A stretch of 64,000 bases of DNA from JANMCE01 sp963791625 (lineage in GTDB: Bacteria; Actinomycetota; Acidimicrobiia; Acidimicrobiales; Ilumatobacteraceae), in contig CAWBTA010000016.1 of assembly GCA_963791625.1 (NCBI GenBank), positions 62,001 to 126,000 on the forward strand, written 5' to 3'. The position numbers and the translations under genes were made by a program. Positions 35,624 through 50,139 of this stretch are shown here, piece after piece (within the stretch, counting starts at the first letter, position 1; every line of letters begins with the position of its first letter). The notes under the pieces are model-generated. The model did no database searches, had not been told where the DNA came from, and worked only from the letters and a program-made list of their open reading frames with translations.

Positions 35624-36938
35624 CAGGTTGTCCACACCTGATAACCAGTTGACGCTTCCACGTCCCAAATCGGCGTGAAGCAGTTGAAGTTTGACCCGAG
35701 AGACGACCACGAACCCGAGACGATACCAGTCGGCTCGGCGTTCCCGTTCGGCCAGCGCCAATAGACGGGACCACCACTATCGCCTGCGTAGTTCTGTCCG
35801 TAGTTGCAGTAGAGATGTTTCGCAACACCGTCAGGAAAGTTCAGCTGAACTTCCGAAAGTCTCACAGTTCCACACCGTTCACCTACGCCGGCATTTTTCT
35901 GCAAACCAAAACCCGACCAACAGACAGAAACTCCGAAGATCAAATCCGGCTTCAGGGTTTTGCCCCTGGCAGTTCTCCAACCCACCCCACTCACATTGAC
36001 GCGAGGTGTTGCAGCCGGGAGGGAATCGAGTAACCAAAACCCCAACACGTCAGGACCACCCGAGCCATAGGTGTTCGTACCGACACCTGGAGTGATTCGC
36101 TGTCCAGTGGATGCCTGCGACAAGTTTGCGAAATACATGCCATTGTCCAAACATGCGCACGTGGTAACACCCGGACCGTAGCAATGCCCCGCAGTGGCTC
36201 CAGCGAAACCACCTGGGCGCACAAGAACCCAACCGAACGTGCATACTCCTGTCCAAGGCTTTCCATTGATGTTCTTCGAGATTATCCAATCGCCACTATC
36301 CGTTGGAGCGCTGTCACGGAGTTCGGTTTGGCCGACCTCACCTTCACCAAAAACCACCAAGGCCTGTAACAAAGGTGCATCGGTGGAGATCTTCACCTGT
36401 CCAAGAGCCGAGAGCACATGCGACCGAACGCTCTCGAGCCGACCCTTAGCTGCTGTCACGCTCAAGCGCAGCTGGCCAGAGGAGCTATCGGTCCCAAAAG
36501 CCAACACGCCTTGTGCAAGCGTGGCGACCTTCGAAGCCTCAAGGGCGCTGCGCAACCGCTCGATGTCACCCTGGGAGACATCAGCCTTCGCAACCCGAAA
36601 GTTCTTGATTCGGTGCAGCTGCGCCTTCTTGTCTACATCGGTCCCCCGGGCCGACGCTCGTGCCGTGACCGAGACGACGATCGTTCCGTTGTCGAGCCAA
36701 ACGGAGCCGACCTCATCGCTCGAAAGGCCCGACCGAATGTCCCGAACAAATTCACGTGCGTCCGTCGGGTCATCGTCACCCTGTAATTCGCCTGATCCAG
36801 TGTCAGAGCCGATTTCAGAGTCATGGCAGTGGGCCCGTGATCGGTCGATGGGAGCGCTGAGACCTTCTTAGCGACTACCGGGCTGGTTAACGCGATGCAA
36901 AGGAAAGGAACACCAAACATAATCAGTTTCCGCCGCAC
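35623..36938 (-). CDS. Secreted S1-family serine protease (one frameshift)
   Basis: An N-terminal piece begins with signal peptide MRRKLIMFGVPFLCIALTSP (ATG 36938). It must shift frame before about 36790 to join the long frame that runs to 35623. The joined protein has a propeptide-like region, then chymotrypsin-fold motifs: catalytic His in GATAGHCYGPG, Asp probably in GGPDVLGFW, and Ser in YAGDSGGPVYW. Cysteine pairs suggest disulfides. It resembles alpha-lytic-type extracellular proteases. The missing base leaves 1316 nt, one short of 439 codons. Confidence 0.72.
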
Positions 36939-36978
36939 TTAACTTTCCTGCCTTTCGACTGCTGCCGGGTGAGTTCAA

Positions 36979-38156
36979 TCAACCGAAGTACCCTCTCTCT
37001 CTGTCTGTCAATCGATTGTCAAGAAATCGTTCGATGAGAAACGACGAAGGCGTGCGCCTACCCAGGTGGGACACAAAAAGCCAAGCTTGGCGCGTTGTCA
37101 GGTAAGCGCATAGTTGTTCAAGATCTGTCGGCCGTAGAGACTGCTCGTCGCGCTGGGTGAGCTGGGCAGAGGCGACGACGTCTTGCCATTGCGTTCGGAT
37201 GATGTCGACCTGCCGGTCGACATGTCGCCCGCGGCCGCTGGAGTCAACCCATAGTCGTGCGCAGCTGGCACGATGGTCAGGCGGTTGCTCGACCGGGTCG
37301 GGAAGTTCCAACGGTCGGTGCTCGGCCGACGTCCAGGCCTGGTTCGCCTCGCCCGTGCGAAGCTGAGGGCACAGATCGTACGCTGGGGCGAGCTGGACGT
37401 GCTGGCCGTCCCAGAACACTGCATGGTTGGGGGAGTGGTCATCGGTGTTGCCAATTAAGATGTAGAGGACGATCCACCCGAGCATTGCCGGGCCGAGGCC
37501 GCCAGTGCCCGGTGAAGCTAATTGGCGAGGGTTATCGAGGACCTTCGGGGTAGCTCGACCAGCGAGCGCCGAGGAAGTCCGTAAAGCCGAGCAGAGTCAG
37601 CGCCGACACGAGCAAGCGACGCGTCTTGGTGCCCGGGGCGGTCGAACCGGTCGACGAGCAGAACATCACGGCCCACCGATCGAACCACCTCGGTGTGTGG
37701 CACTGGCACCCCGACACGGCGAGCGAGATCAATGCCTGCAGCCTCGGCTCTTACGACCGGGAAGGGGTCGGTCGACAGCGACAGCTTGGCGAGGTACTCG
37801 CGGCCGTCGTCGCCGGCCACCTGTCCGTCGGAAGGAAGCTTCCAACCGGGCGTGAGGGGCACTTCGGGTGCGTACAGGCTGATCGCGTCCGCACGATCGA
37901 GATCGGTGGGGCCGGACGCGAACCGAAAGTGCCCGCGCTGCGCTGACCGGGAACGCTTCCGCGGACGCGGCATCGGCTCGATAGCGCCTGCGAACACTGG
38001 CTCGGTCAGCCCGGGAAGCCACACCCAGACAAAGGGCGGCACTGTCGTCGAAGTCGTCAAGCCTGAGGTCGCAACCGTCGCAGTCGTCTTCCCACAACCA
38101 CAAAGCAATCCGGCCAGCACCATCAAGGCTGCGAGGGGCGCGTTCTTCGTTTTCAT
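36979..38156 (-). pseudogene. hipA-like kinase gene, decayed
   Basis: HipA serine/threonine kinases silence glutamyl-tRNA synthetase and partner with HipB. Here the N-terminal part (FVWVWLPGLTEPVFAGAIE, DAISLYAPEVPL) jumps directly to the kinase piece EYLAKLSLSTDPFPVVRAEA, so the middle region is deleted. A frameshift follows near 37660 (SALTLLGFTDFLGARWSSYP in another frame). The catalytic stretch LIGNTDDHSPNHAVFWDGQ survives in the frame ending at 36979. The open frame begins with a lipoprotein-type signal (MVLAGLLCGCG), probably a chance or recombined fusion. No hipB is visible. Confidence 0.7.
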
Positions 38157-38351
38157 CGCGAGGTTCCAGACTGCCGTGGGACAACCAGGGGAGCCAGAGC
38201 AAGGTTCGATCGATTATGTTCATATGACGTTAGGGAGCGATCCGTTGGTTCCTGTCGCTCCTCTTCAGTCGAGGTGATTGCCTGGCCACGGCTGTCACAT
38301 CGTGCGCGTTGCGACTCGTCCAGCGAGGGTCAACGCACACGACGGCCTACG

Positions 38352-38394
38352 AAAACGACGAAGGCCCGCCGCACCCGGGTGGGTGGGGCGGGCC
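38352..38394 (-). terminator. Intrinsic terminator of rpoBC
   Basis: On the minus strand GGCCCGCC and GGCGGGCC pair around a 16-nt loop, followed by TTCGTCGTTTTC. It lies 17 bp after the rpoC stop. A duplicate is at 34677-34720. Confidence 0.8.
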
Positions 38395-38411
38395 TGGTAC
38401 TGCCGGCGGGG

Positions 38412-42304
<3,893 letters not shown>

Positions 42305-42322
42305 GATGTCTCCTCAAACCCT

Positions 42323-45300
42323 TCAGAATGACGAGCGCGAACGGCGCCGGTCGTCTTCTTCGTCGCTACCGCGCTCAGGGCGGCTGATATCAATGCCAAG
42401 TTCTTCGGCAGTGCGGAACACGTCTTCGTCCAGCTCACGCATTTCGATTTCCGAGCCGTCGTCGGCCAGAACCTCAACGTTGAGGCAGAGCGCCTGCATT
42501 TCCTTGATGAGCACCTTGAACGACTCGGGGATGCCCGGCTCGGGAATGTTCTCGCCCTTGACGATGGCCTCGTACACCTTCACGCGGCCAAGCACGTCGT
42601 CGGACTTGATGGTGAGCAGCTCCTGCAAGCAGTAGGCCGATCCGTAGGCCTCGAGGGCCCACACTTCCATTTCGCCGAAACGCTGACCGCCGAACTGTGC
42701 CTTACCACCGAGCGGCTGCTGGGTGATCATGCGAGTACGGGCCGGTGGAACGGGCGTGAATCTTGTCGTCGACCAAGTGGGCGAGCTTCAAGATGTACAT
42801 GTAGCCAACGGTGACGTGGCGGTCATACGCCTCACCGGTGCGGCCGTTGTACAACTGCAGCTTGCCGGTGGTGTTGATCAGGCGGGTACCGTCGGCAGCC
42901 TCTGGCTCGAGGTTGGCGAGGATGTGCTGGATGGTCGGGTGCTTGCCGGCCTGCTCCTCTTCGTCCCAGTGAGCGCCGTCGAAGACGGGCGTGGCGATGA
43001 AGGTAGCGGGCTTGGTGGTGGGCCGGGTCTTGGTCTTGGTGTTGCGAACCGGAGCGTCACCGACCTTGTCACCCTTGTAGGTCCAACCCCATCGAGCGGC
43101 GTAACCGAGGTGAGCTTCGAGGACCTGGCCGACGTTCATTCGGCTGGGCACACCAAGCGGGTTCAAGATGATGTCGACGGCGGTACCGTCGGCCATGAAC
43201 GGCATGTCTTCGGTGGGGAGAATCTTGGAGATAACACCCTTGTTGCCGTGACGTCCGGCCAGCTTGTCGCCCACAGAAATCTTGCGCTTCTGGGCGACGT
43301 ACACGCGCACCAACTGGTTGACGCCGGGCGGCAACTCGTGATGCTCGTCGCGGCTGAACACCTTAACGTCGATGACCTTGCCCGACTCGCCGTGCGGCAC
43401 CTTCAACGAGGTGTCGCGGACCTCGCGGGCCTTCTCACCGAAGATGGCGCGCAGCAGGCGCTCTTCGGGCGTGAGCTCGGTTTCACCCTTGGGCGTGACC
43501 TTGCCGACCAGCACGTCGCCGGGGCCGACTTCGGCACCGACACGGATGATGCCGCGCTCGTCGAGGTCCTTGAGGATGTCCTCGCTGAGGTTCGGGATGT
43601 CCCGAGTGATTTCCTCGGGCCCGAGCTTGGTGTCACGGGCGTCAACTTCGTGCTCGTGAATGTGGATGGAGGTGAGCACGTCGTCACGAACGATGCGCTC
43701 GTTGAGGATGATGGCGTCCTCGAAGTTGTAGCCCTCCCACGGCATAAGCGCCACGAGCAGGTTCTTGCCGAGGGCAAGTTCACCAGCGTCGGTCGACGGG
43801 CCGTCTGCCAGCACGTCGCCCTTGGCCAACTTCTGGCCTTCCTTCACGCGGGGCTTCTGGTTGATGCACGTGTCCTGGTTGGAACGACGGAACTTCGCGA
43901 GGCGGTACACCTTGCGGCCGAGCTTGTCGTACTCGACCACGATCTGATCGCCGTTGACTTCGAGCACGGTGCCCGACTCGAGCGCCTGGATCATGTCGGC
44001 CGCGTCACGAGCCGCACGGGCCTCGATACCGGTGCCAATGTACGGAGCTTCCGACCGAAGCAACGGGACAGCCTGGCGCTGCATGTTCGCACCCATGAGG
44101 GCGCGGTTGGCGTCGTCGTGTTCGAGGAACGGGATGAGTGCGGTTGCAACCGAAACGATCTGCTTTGGCGACACGTCCATGAAGTCGACTTCTTCCGGCT
44201 TCACGAACGCGATGTCGGTCGTGGCACCGAAGAACACGTCTCGCTCAAGCTGAAGCTTGAGGTCGGCCAAGCTGGCGGCCTGTGGCGAACGGCGTACGAG
44301 GACCTTTTCGTCCTTGAATGAGCCGTCGGCGTTGACCGGCGTGTTGGCCTGGGCGACGACGTATTCCTCTTCTTCGTCGGCAGCCATGTACTTGATGTCG
44401 TCGGTGACCTTGCCGTTGGTGACACGGCGATACGGCGTCTCGATGAAGCCGAACTCGTTCACACGGGCATAGGTGGACAACGCACCGATCAGACCGATGT
44501 TCGGGCCTTCTGGCGTTTCGATGGGGCACATGCGGCCGTAGTGGCTGAAGTGAACGTCTCGAACTTCGAAGCCGGCGCGCTCACGGGACAGACCGCCAGG
44601 CCCGAGAGCTGAAAGACGGCGGCGGTGGGTGAGGCCCGACAGCGGGTTCACCTGGTCCATGAACTGCGACAGCTGGGAGGTTCCGAAGAACTCCTTGATG
44701 GCCGCAACAACCGGGCGGATGTTGATGAGCGTCTGGGGCGTAATGGCCTCGACGTCCTGGGTGGTCATGCGCTCGCGAACCACACGCTCCATACGGCTGA
44801 GGCCGATACGAACCTGGTTCTGGATGAGCTCACCGACCGAGCGGATACGACGGTTGGCGAAGTGGTCCTGATCGTCGAGGCGGTAGCCGGGCTCATGCTT
44901 GGCGAGGTGCAGCATGTAGCAGACAGCGGCGAGCACTTCGCAGCGGCTCAACACATCCTGATCGTCGGTGGGCAGGTCGAGCAGTTCGTCGTCCAGACCG
45001 AACATGTCCTTGAGCTTGGCGACTTCGGCGCCGAGCTTGCGGTTCAGCTTGTAACGGCCGACTCGGCTGAGGTCGTAGCGACGGTTCTCGAAGAACGCGG
45101 TGCGGAAGTAGTTGCGGGCCGACTCAACCGTTGGCGGCTCGCCCGGACGGGCACGCTTGTAGATCTCGACCAGCGCTTCATCCTGCGTGGGCGCGATGTG
45201 GCGATCCTTGTCGTACTGACCTTCGAGGAAGTCGAAGTGAGCGACGAAGCGATCGAGGAAACCAGGTGCGTGCTCCTCGTCGTAGCCGAGAGCGCGCAGC

Positions 45301-45914
45301 AGCGTGAAGATGCTCATGCGACGCTTGCGGGCCACGCGGGTTCCAGCGGTGACGTCCTTGCCGGGCTTCTGCTCGACGTCGAACTCCATCCACTCACCAC
45401 GGTACGGGTGGACCGTGCCCTTCACGAGCTGGTGCTTGGAGAGGTTACGCAGGCGGAAACGCTCGCCGGGCTCGAAGATGACGCCGGGGCTACGGACGAG
45501 CTGGCTCACGACGACACGCTCGGTGCCGTTGATGATGAACGTGCCCTTCTCGGTCATCATGGGGAAGTCGCCCATGAAGACGGTCTGCTCCTTGATTTCG
45601 CCGGTGTTGCGGTTCATGAACCGGGCCCGCACGAAGATGGGAGCCGAGAAGGTCATGTCCTTCTCTTTGCACTCCTCTACCGTGAACTTGGGCGGCGGAC
45701 GCAGATCTTCATCATCGGGATCGAACTCCAGCTCAAGCTGGAGCGACTCGGTGAAATCCTTGATCGGCGAAATGTCGCGGAAGGTTTCAGCCAAACCTTG
45801 ATGCAGGAACCACTCGAAACTCTCTCGCTGTACGGCGATGAGATCGGGCAGCGCAAGCGGCTCGGCAAGGTTCGCGAACGAATAACGTTCACGCTGGGGG
45901 ATTGGTGTAGGCAC
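42323..45914 (-). CDS. rpoB: RNA polymerase beta subunit, one apparent frameshift near the C-terminus
   Basis: Starts at GTG 45914 behind GAGGAG. The frame is intact for 1070 residues and has the rifampicin-pocket segment SQLSQFMDQV, then GLTHRRRLSALGPGG, with the common resistance positions wild type. At about 42731 one extra base (TCGCATG for TCGATG) throws the frame. The remaining C-terminus, MITQQPLGGKAQFGGQRFGE to the end, continues to 42323 in the next frame. The full protein would be about 1196 residues. Confidence 0.95.
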
Positions 45915-46021
45915 CTAGCTACTCCTCGGTTTGCAGCGGCGGGCGAGGCAGAGTCCGGGCGCGTCAAGACCCTCAGTACTGCTGGAGAGAGCAAGGAAAC
46001 TACGACGCACGGCAGGGATGG

Positions 46022-46050
46022 ATGCTAGAGCGTCAAAAGAGCGTAGTCAA
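46022..46050 (-). promoter_or_regulatory. rpoB promoter, proximal
   Basis: TTGACT (46045-46050), a 17-bp spacer and TAGCAT (46022-46027) on the minus strand form a near-ideal sigma-70 promoter. Start near 46015 gives a leader of about 100 nt. It uncouples rpoBC from rplJL, which end in a terminator at 47583. Confidence 0.7.
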
Positions 46051-46095
46051 ACACACCGGCGAGAACCGGCTCTGGTGCGCGTCTTGTTAACGCGC

Positions 46096-46124
46096 ACGAT
46101 AAGCCCAAACCCGAAATCCGTCAA
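46096..46124 (-). promoter_or_regulatory. rpoB promoter, distal candidate
   Basis: TTGACG (46119-46124), 17 bp and TATCGT (46096-46101) on the minus strand. A second promoter in the 319-bp rpoB upstream region, which otherwise holds only the downstream promoter and the surface-protein terminator. Confidence 0.5.
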
Positions 46125-46175
46125 GCACCCCGCCACTCAAATAGGCCGAATCTCCCGTTTCGAGCAGACAAACGT

Positions 46176-46211
46176 ACTCGGAGGACCCGGCAACCGCCGG
46201 GCCCTCCGAGT
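46176..46211 (-). terminator. Hairpin terminator after the surface-protein gene
   Basis: ACTCGGAGG and CCTCCGAGT flank an inner GCCCGGC/GCCGGGT stem, giving a long GC-rich hairpin. It lies 23 bp after the stop at 46234. The T-tract is weak (ACGTTTGTC on the minus strand). Confidence 0.65.
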
Positions 46212-46233
46212 TACTGCTCGAGGGGCGAGCAAC

Positions 46234-47353
46234 TCAGGGCAACGTGTCCCAGAACGCCTTGTTGGCGATGGCCCGGGCATTCTTGCTGTCCGCCGACGTC
46301 CCCGGGGTGAAGGAAGCGCTGTCACCGCTGTTGTTGAACGAGGCAGCCCCTTGCAACGCATTTTGCATGGCCGACTGATTCGTCCCGCAGTACGCTGCCT
46401 CCCAAACGGCGAACTGCCCGGACCCGCCCGCCGGCACGCTGCCGAAGGCTGACGCGTTCAGCTCCGCTGCCAGCAACTGCTGCAGCAGTTGCATCCTGGC
46501 CTGGTCGAGCGACGACCGTTTCCCGCTCGTGGACTTCTTCGCTATGTCGCTCCAGAAGCCGCCCATCAGCTTTCCGAGCGTATCGATCGATCGGCCGCAA
46601 AGCAGGGTGTCACCTATACCCGCAGTGCCAGCAACGCCGGGGAACGTGTGCCCGAATGCCGTTCCGCCGAACCAGGCGACTGTTGGCAAGCGGGCTGTGC
46701 GTCGCCCAGAAGCCCTGGGTGCGGGTCACGCCCTGACCGGTGTTCTCAAACGTGCAGGTCACCGTATCGCCGTTCTTCAGCGAGATGGTGGCGGTCTGCG
46801 TGTTGAGGTCACCGACGCCCGTGCTGCCCCCGGTTCCCGTGACGACACAGTTGTATGGCGTGTTCGGGTCGGTCGACCCGCCGATGCCGGTCAGGATCCA
46901 GCCGAGCTGCGTTGCTTCCTTCACCGTGTAGCTGCCGGCATTCAACGTCTGCGTGTTGGCGTTCCCTCCGTTCGTCGTCGCGCCGGTCAACGTGAACCCG
47001 TTGTATCCCGTTCCGGTCGTCGTGAAGGCGAAGCTGCCCTGGGCGGGCTTCGCGTTCTTGATGATGACGATTTTGCCAGGCTGGTCATCGTTGGTGATGG
47101 TGCAGGTGGCCTCGCCTCCAAGAGCGACAGTGACATTCGCGCCGCTCAACGTCCCGCCGACACAGACCCATGCGCTTGCCGTGTAGCCGTACACGCCGGT
47201 TTCCGACAATGCCCAGGTATCAGCTTTCAGGCCGGGGCCCGAGTCCACCGGGCTGGCACCGGACAGATCGTTCGTCCCAGTACCGTTCGCCGTCAGCGTG
47301 AAATCAGCTGTGGTCCTGGTGCCACCGTTGTCATTCACTACGACCTTGCGCAT
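46234..47353 (-). CDS. Surface/extracellular protein, 5' truncated and frameshifted
   Basis: From 47353 (MRKVVVNDNGGTRTTADFTL) it encodes prealbumin-like beta domains, with repeats such as GGEATCTITNDDQPGKIVII and SYTVKEATQLGWILTGI. After TRTQGFWATHSPLAN the frame shifts near 46680 into a second domain with GHTFPGVAGTAGIGDTLLCG and a helical C-terminus ending NKAFWDTLP. There is no signal peptide. The 5' end abuts an IS transposase remnant, so the original N-terminus was probably lost. Confidence 0.6.
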
Positions 47354-47452
47354 CGACTACAACATGGTCCGCCCCACACCGCACACGGCGAGCTCACCCC
47401 CAACGAGTTCGCCGCCAAGTGGACCACCATCAACCAACCAAAAGCCGCATAA
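47350..47452 (+). mobile_element. Remnant of an IS3-like transposase (C-terminal end)
   Basis: The plus strand reads RIDYNMVRP and, after a one-base shift, HTAHGELTPNEFAAKW and ends TTINQPKAA. This matches the C-terminal tail of DDE integrase-type (IS3/IS481) transposases, which end in YN..RPH..LG..TP..F. Only about 33 codons remain, directly at the truncated 5' end of the surface-protein gene. Confidence 0.75.
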
Positions 47453-47582
47453 CACCTGGACCACCAACCGGGTCCCCCTCAGGACTATTTTGTTTCGAAT
47501 TACTCTCCGACCGAGTCCAATATCGCCTTGAGAAATAGTCCGAGCGCAGAGCGTGCTTTTCTTCGGACGTTGGGCCGTCCCG

Positions 47583-47626
47583 AAAATGGCAGTACCCCAT
47601 GTCGTTGAGCGACATGGGGTACTGCC
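47583..47626 (-). terminator. Intrinsic terminator of rplJL
   Basis: A perfect 17-bp stem (arms GGCAGTACCCCATGTCG and its complement) with a 5-nt loop, followed on the minus strand by ATTTT. It lies 28 bp after the rplL stop and separates rplJL from rpoBC. Confidence 0.9.
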
Positions 47627-47653
47627 AGAACGGTAGGGCTGAAAAAGCTGGTG

Positions 47654-48040
47654 TTACTTGACTTCGACGGTGGCGCCGGACTCTTCGAGAGCGGCCTTTG
47701 CCTTGTCGGCATCTGCCTTGTTGGCCTTCTCGAGCACTGCCTTGGGGGCGGCGTCGACCAGGTCCTTGGCTTCCTTCAGGCCCAGGCTGGTGAGCTCACG
47801 CACAACCTTGATGACCTGGATCTTCTTCTCGCCGGCCGAGATGAGAACGACGTCAAACTCGTCCTTCTCCTCCTCAGCGGGGGCAGCAGCGCCGCCACCG
47901 GCCGGGCCAGCCATCATCATCGCGGCCGGGGCCGCAGCGGTGACGTCAAACTTCTCTTCAAACTTCTTCTTCAGGTCCGACAGCTCAAGCACGGTCATGC
48001 CGGCAATGGCGTCGAGGATGTCGTCTACGGAAAGTGCCAT
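47654..48040 (-). CDS. rplL: Ribosomal protein L7/L12
   Basis: Stalk protein that recruits translation GTPases. The 128-residue protein has an N-terminal dimerisation helix (MTVLELSDLKKKFEEKFDV), an Ala/Gly hinge, and the C-terminal domain with KIQVIKVVRELTSLGLKEAK. Lies 41 bp after rplJ. Confidence 0.98.
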   Translation of the reverse strand: MALSVDDILDAIAGMTVLELSDLKKKFEEKFDVTAAAPAAMMMAGPAGGGAAAPAEEEKDEFDVVLISAGEKKIQVIKVVRELTSLGLKEAKDLVDAAPKAVLEKANKADADKAKAALEESGATVEVK

Positions 48041-48081
48041 GTTGTTATTTCTCCTTGAAACAAAGTGTGGTTAAGAACAGG

Positions 48082-48622
48082 TCAGGCCGCTTCCGCGACG
48101 CCGCCCTGCTTGTCGATGAGTGCTTGAACGCCATAGGCGAACGAACGCGGAACGGCCTCGAGAAGCGACGCGAACTGAGCCGCGGGTGCTTCGAAGAGTC
48201 CGGCAATCTGGCTGAGCAGAACATCGCGGGAAGGCAGATCTGCCAACGCGCTGATATCGGCTGCACTGAGCACCTTGGTGCCCATGATTCCGCCCTTGAT
48301 AATCAAGTTTGGGTTGGTCTTCGCCAGTTCACGAAGTGACTTTGCTGCAGCAGCGATGTCACCTTTCACAAATGCAATTGCTGTCGGACCGGTGAGCATC
48401 TCATCGGCTCCGTCAACGCCGGCATCGCGTGCAGCGAAGCGAACCAGGGTGTTCTTGTACACCTTGAACTCGCCGCCCGCTGCCCGGAGCTGCTTGCGCA
48501 GACCGTGTAAGTCCTTGGCAACCATGCCGCGGTACTCCGTGAGGACTGCGGCGTCGGATGCCTGCAAGCGCTCTCGCACATCGGCAACCACCGCGATCTT
48601 TTCCGGGTCTCGGATTCTCCAT
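48082..48622 (-). CDS. rplJ: Ribosomal protein L10, one apparent inserted base near the start
   Basis: The strong site GGAGGT precedes ATG 48622, reading MENPRP before the frame breaks in the C/G run near 48604-48608. Removing one base joins it to EKIAVVADVRERLQASDAAV and the L10 core (KVYKNTLVRFAA, LTGPTAIAF). The corrected length is 179 residues. A longer frame starting at 48669 avoids the shift but has a non-homologous N-terminus and no ribosome site. Confidence 0.93.
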
Positions 48623-48838
48623 CGATACCTCCTTTCGTGCATAACTCGGGCTCGCATGAAAACGAACACCGAGAAGCACGGGGCTTCGAGGAGTCCGCCT
48701 CGTCTGGCGGGGATGGAATCCCCATTGTTCGGCGGACCGAACCAGGTGTCTTGGGCGAGCGATTTTTGGTTGGGTACTACAGGTGTTGCGGATACTGCTT
48801 GGTGCTACTCCCCCGGCGAAACCGGGAAACCTTGTGGA
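48623..48838 (-). other. Leader region between rplA and rplJ
   Basis: A 216-bp gap without a gene. It should contain the rplJ leader, where L10 (with L12) usually binds its own mRNA. I see inverted repeats such as CCCGGTTTCGCCGGG just after rplA but cannot define a consensus L10 site or promoter by eye. Confidence 0.4.
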
Positions 48839-49537
48839 CTACGCCTCAGGCTTGAGACGGCCGGTGTCGACCTTGACGCCGGGGCCCATCGTGGACGAGA
48901 TGGTGATCTTGCGCAGATACTTGCCCTTGGACGCAGAGGGCTTGGCCCGCTGCAACTCGTCGAGCACGGCGGTGACGTTGGCGAGCAGTGCTTCGGGAGC
49001 AAAGCTGGCCTTGCCGACGGGCACATGCACGTTGCCGTAGCGGTCGGTGCGGTACTCGACCTTGCCGCCCTTGAATTCGGCGACGGCCTTGGCGACGTCC
49101 ATGGTGACGGTACCGGTCTTGGGGTTCGGCATGAGGCCACGGGGGCCGAGCACACGACCGAGCTTGCCGACCATCGGCATGAGGTCGGGGGTGGCAATCG
49201 CGACATCGAAGGCCATGTTGCCCTTCTCGACCTCGGCAGCCAGATCTTCGGCGCCAACCAGATCAGCGCCGGCGTCACGGGCAGCTTGCGCGGCCGGACC
49301 CTGGGCGAACACGGCAACGCGGACGTCCTTACCGGTACCGGACGGAAGCGCCACGGTGCCGCGAACCATCTGGTCGGCCTTACGGGGATCAACGCCGAGA
49401 CGAACGGCGATCTCGACGGACTCGTCGAACTTGGCCGCAGCCAGGCTCTTCACGAGACCGAGAGCCTCGGTGGGGGTGAACAGCTGATCGCGGTCGTAAC
49501 GCTTGAGTGCGTCGATGTACTTCTTGCCTTGCGCCAT
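48839..49537 (-). CDS. rplA: Ribosomal protein L1
   Basis: L1-stalk protein. The 232-residue protein starts MAQGKKYIDALKRYDRDQLF and has the signature VLGPRGLMPNPKTGTVT and KISSTMGPGVKVD-like end (ITISSTMGPGVKVDTGRL). Follows rplK. Confidence 0.98.
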   Translation of the reverse strand: MAQGKKYIDALKRYDRDQLFTPTEALGLVKSLAAAKFDESVEIAVRLGVDPRKADQMVRGTVALPSGTGKDVRVAVFAQGPAAQAARDAGADLVGAEDLAAEVEKGNMAFDVAIATPDLMPMVGKLGRVLGPRGLMPNPKTGTVTMDVAKAVAEFKGGKVEYRTDRYGNVHVPVGKASFAPEALLANVTAVLDELQRAKPSASKGKYLRKITISSTMGPGVKVDTGRLKPEA

Positions 49538-49617
49538 GATGGCTCCCTCATTGGTAGGCCGGCCGGGTGAGGTGTTCCCGGTCGCGGCAGGTGAGTACTA
49601 CAGATCCCCGAAGGGAG

Positions 49618-50043
49618 TTACTTAATGACGAGACCCATCGAGCGGACGGTGCCACGAACCTGCTCTTTGGCCTGCTCCATGTCATAGGCATTGAGGTCGG
49701 GCATCTTGATCTTGGCGATCTCTTCGATCTGCGCCTCGGAAATGGAGCCGGCAACGGTCTTACCCGGGGTGCTGGAGCCCTTTGGCAGGCCGGCCTTTTC
49801 GCGGATAAGAACCGGCGTAGGCGGCGTCTTCAGGATGAAGGTGAAGGTGCGGTCTTCGAAGACGGTGATCTCAACGGGCACGACGGTGCCGATCTGCGAT
49901 TCGGTGGCAGCGTTGTACTGCTTCACGAATTCCATGATGGGCACACCGTGCGGTCCGAGAGCCGTGCCGACGGGCGGGGCCGGGGTGGCCTTGCCTGCGG
50001 GGATCTGGATCTTCACGATGGCTGCGATCTTTTTCTTAGCCAT
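49618..50043 (-). CDS. rplK: Ribosomal protein L11
   Basis: Binds the GTPase-associated centre and is needed for RelA activation. The 141-residue protein starts MAKKKIAAIVKIQIPAGKAT and has PPVGTALGPHGVPIMEFVKQ, then KTVAGSISEAQIEEIAKIKM. An 80-bp gap separates it from rplA. Confidence 0.98.
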   Translation of the reverse strand: MAKKKIAAIVKIQIPAGKATPAPPVGTALGPHGVPIMEFVKQYNAATESQIGTVVPVEITVFEDRTFTFILKTPPTPVLIREKAGLPKGSSTPGKTVAGSISEAQIEEIAKIKMPDLNAYDMEQAKEQVRGTVRSMGLVIK

Positions 50044-50139
50044 GATGACGTTTCCTTCGGGAACTACCTAGAGAGGGCGAGCCGATAGAGAACTATCAGC
50101 GAACAGCGAGCATCCATTGTGGACGACGCGAGGGGGTTT

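Noticed and set aside
46529..47300. Long plus-strand open frame opposite the surface-protein gene
   Set aside because: It is antisense to repeated beta-domain coding sequence and has no homology until the last 33 codons, which are the IS remnant annotated separately.
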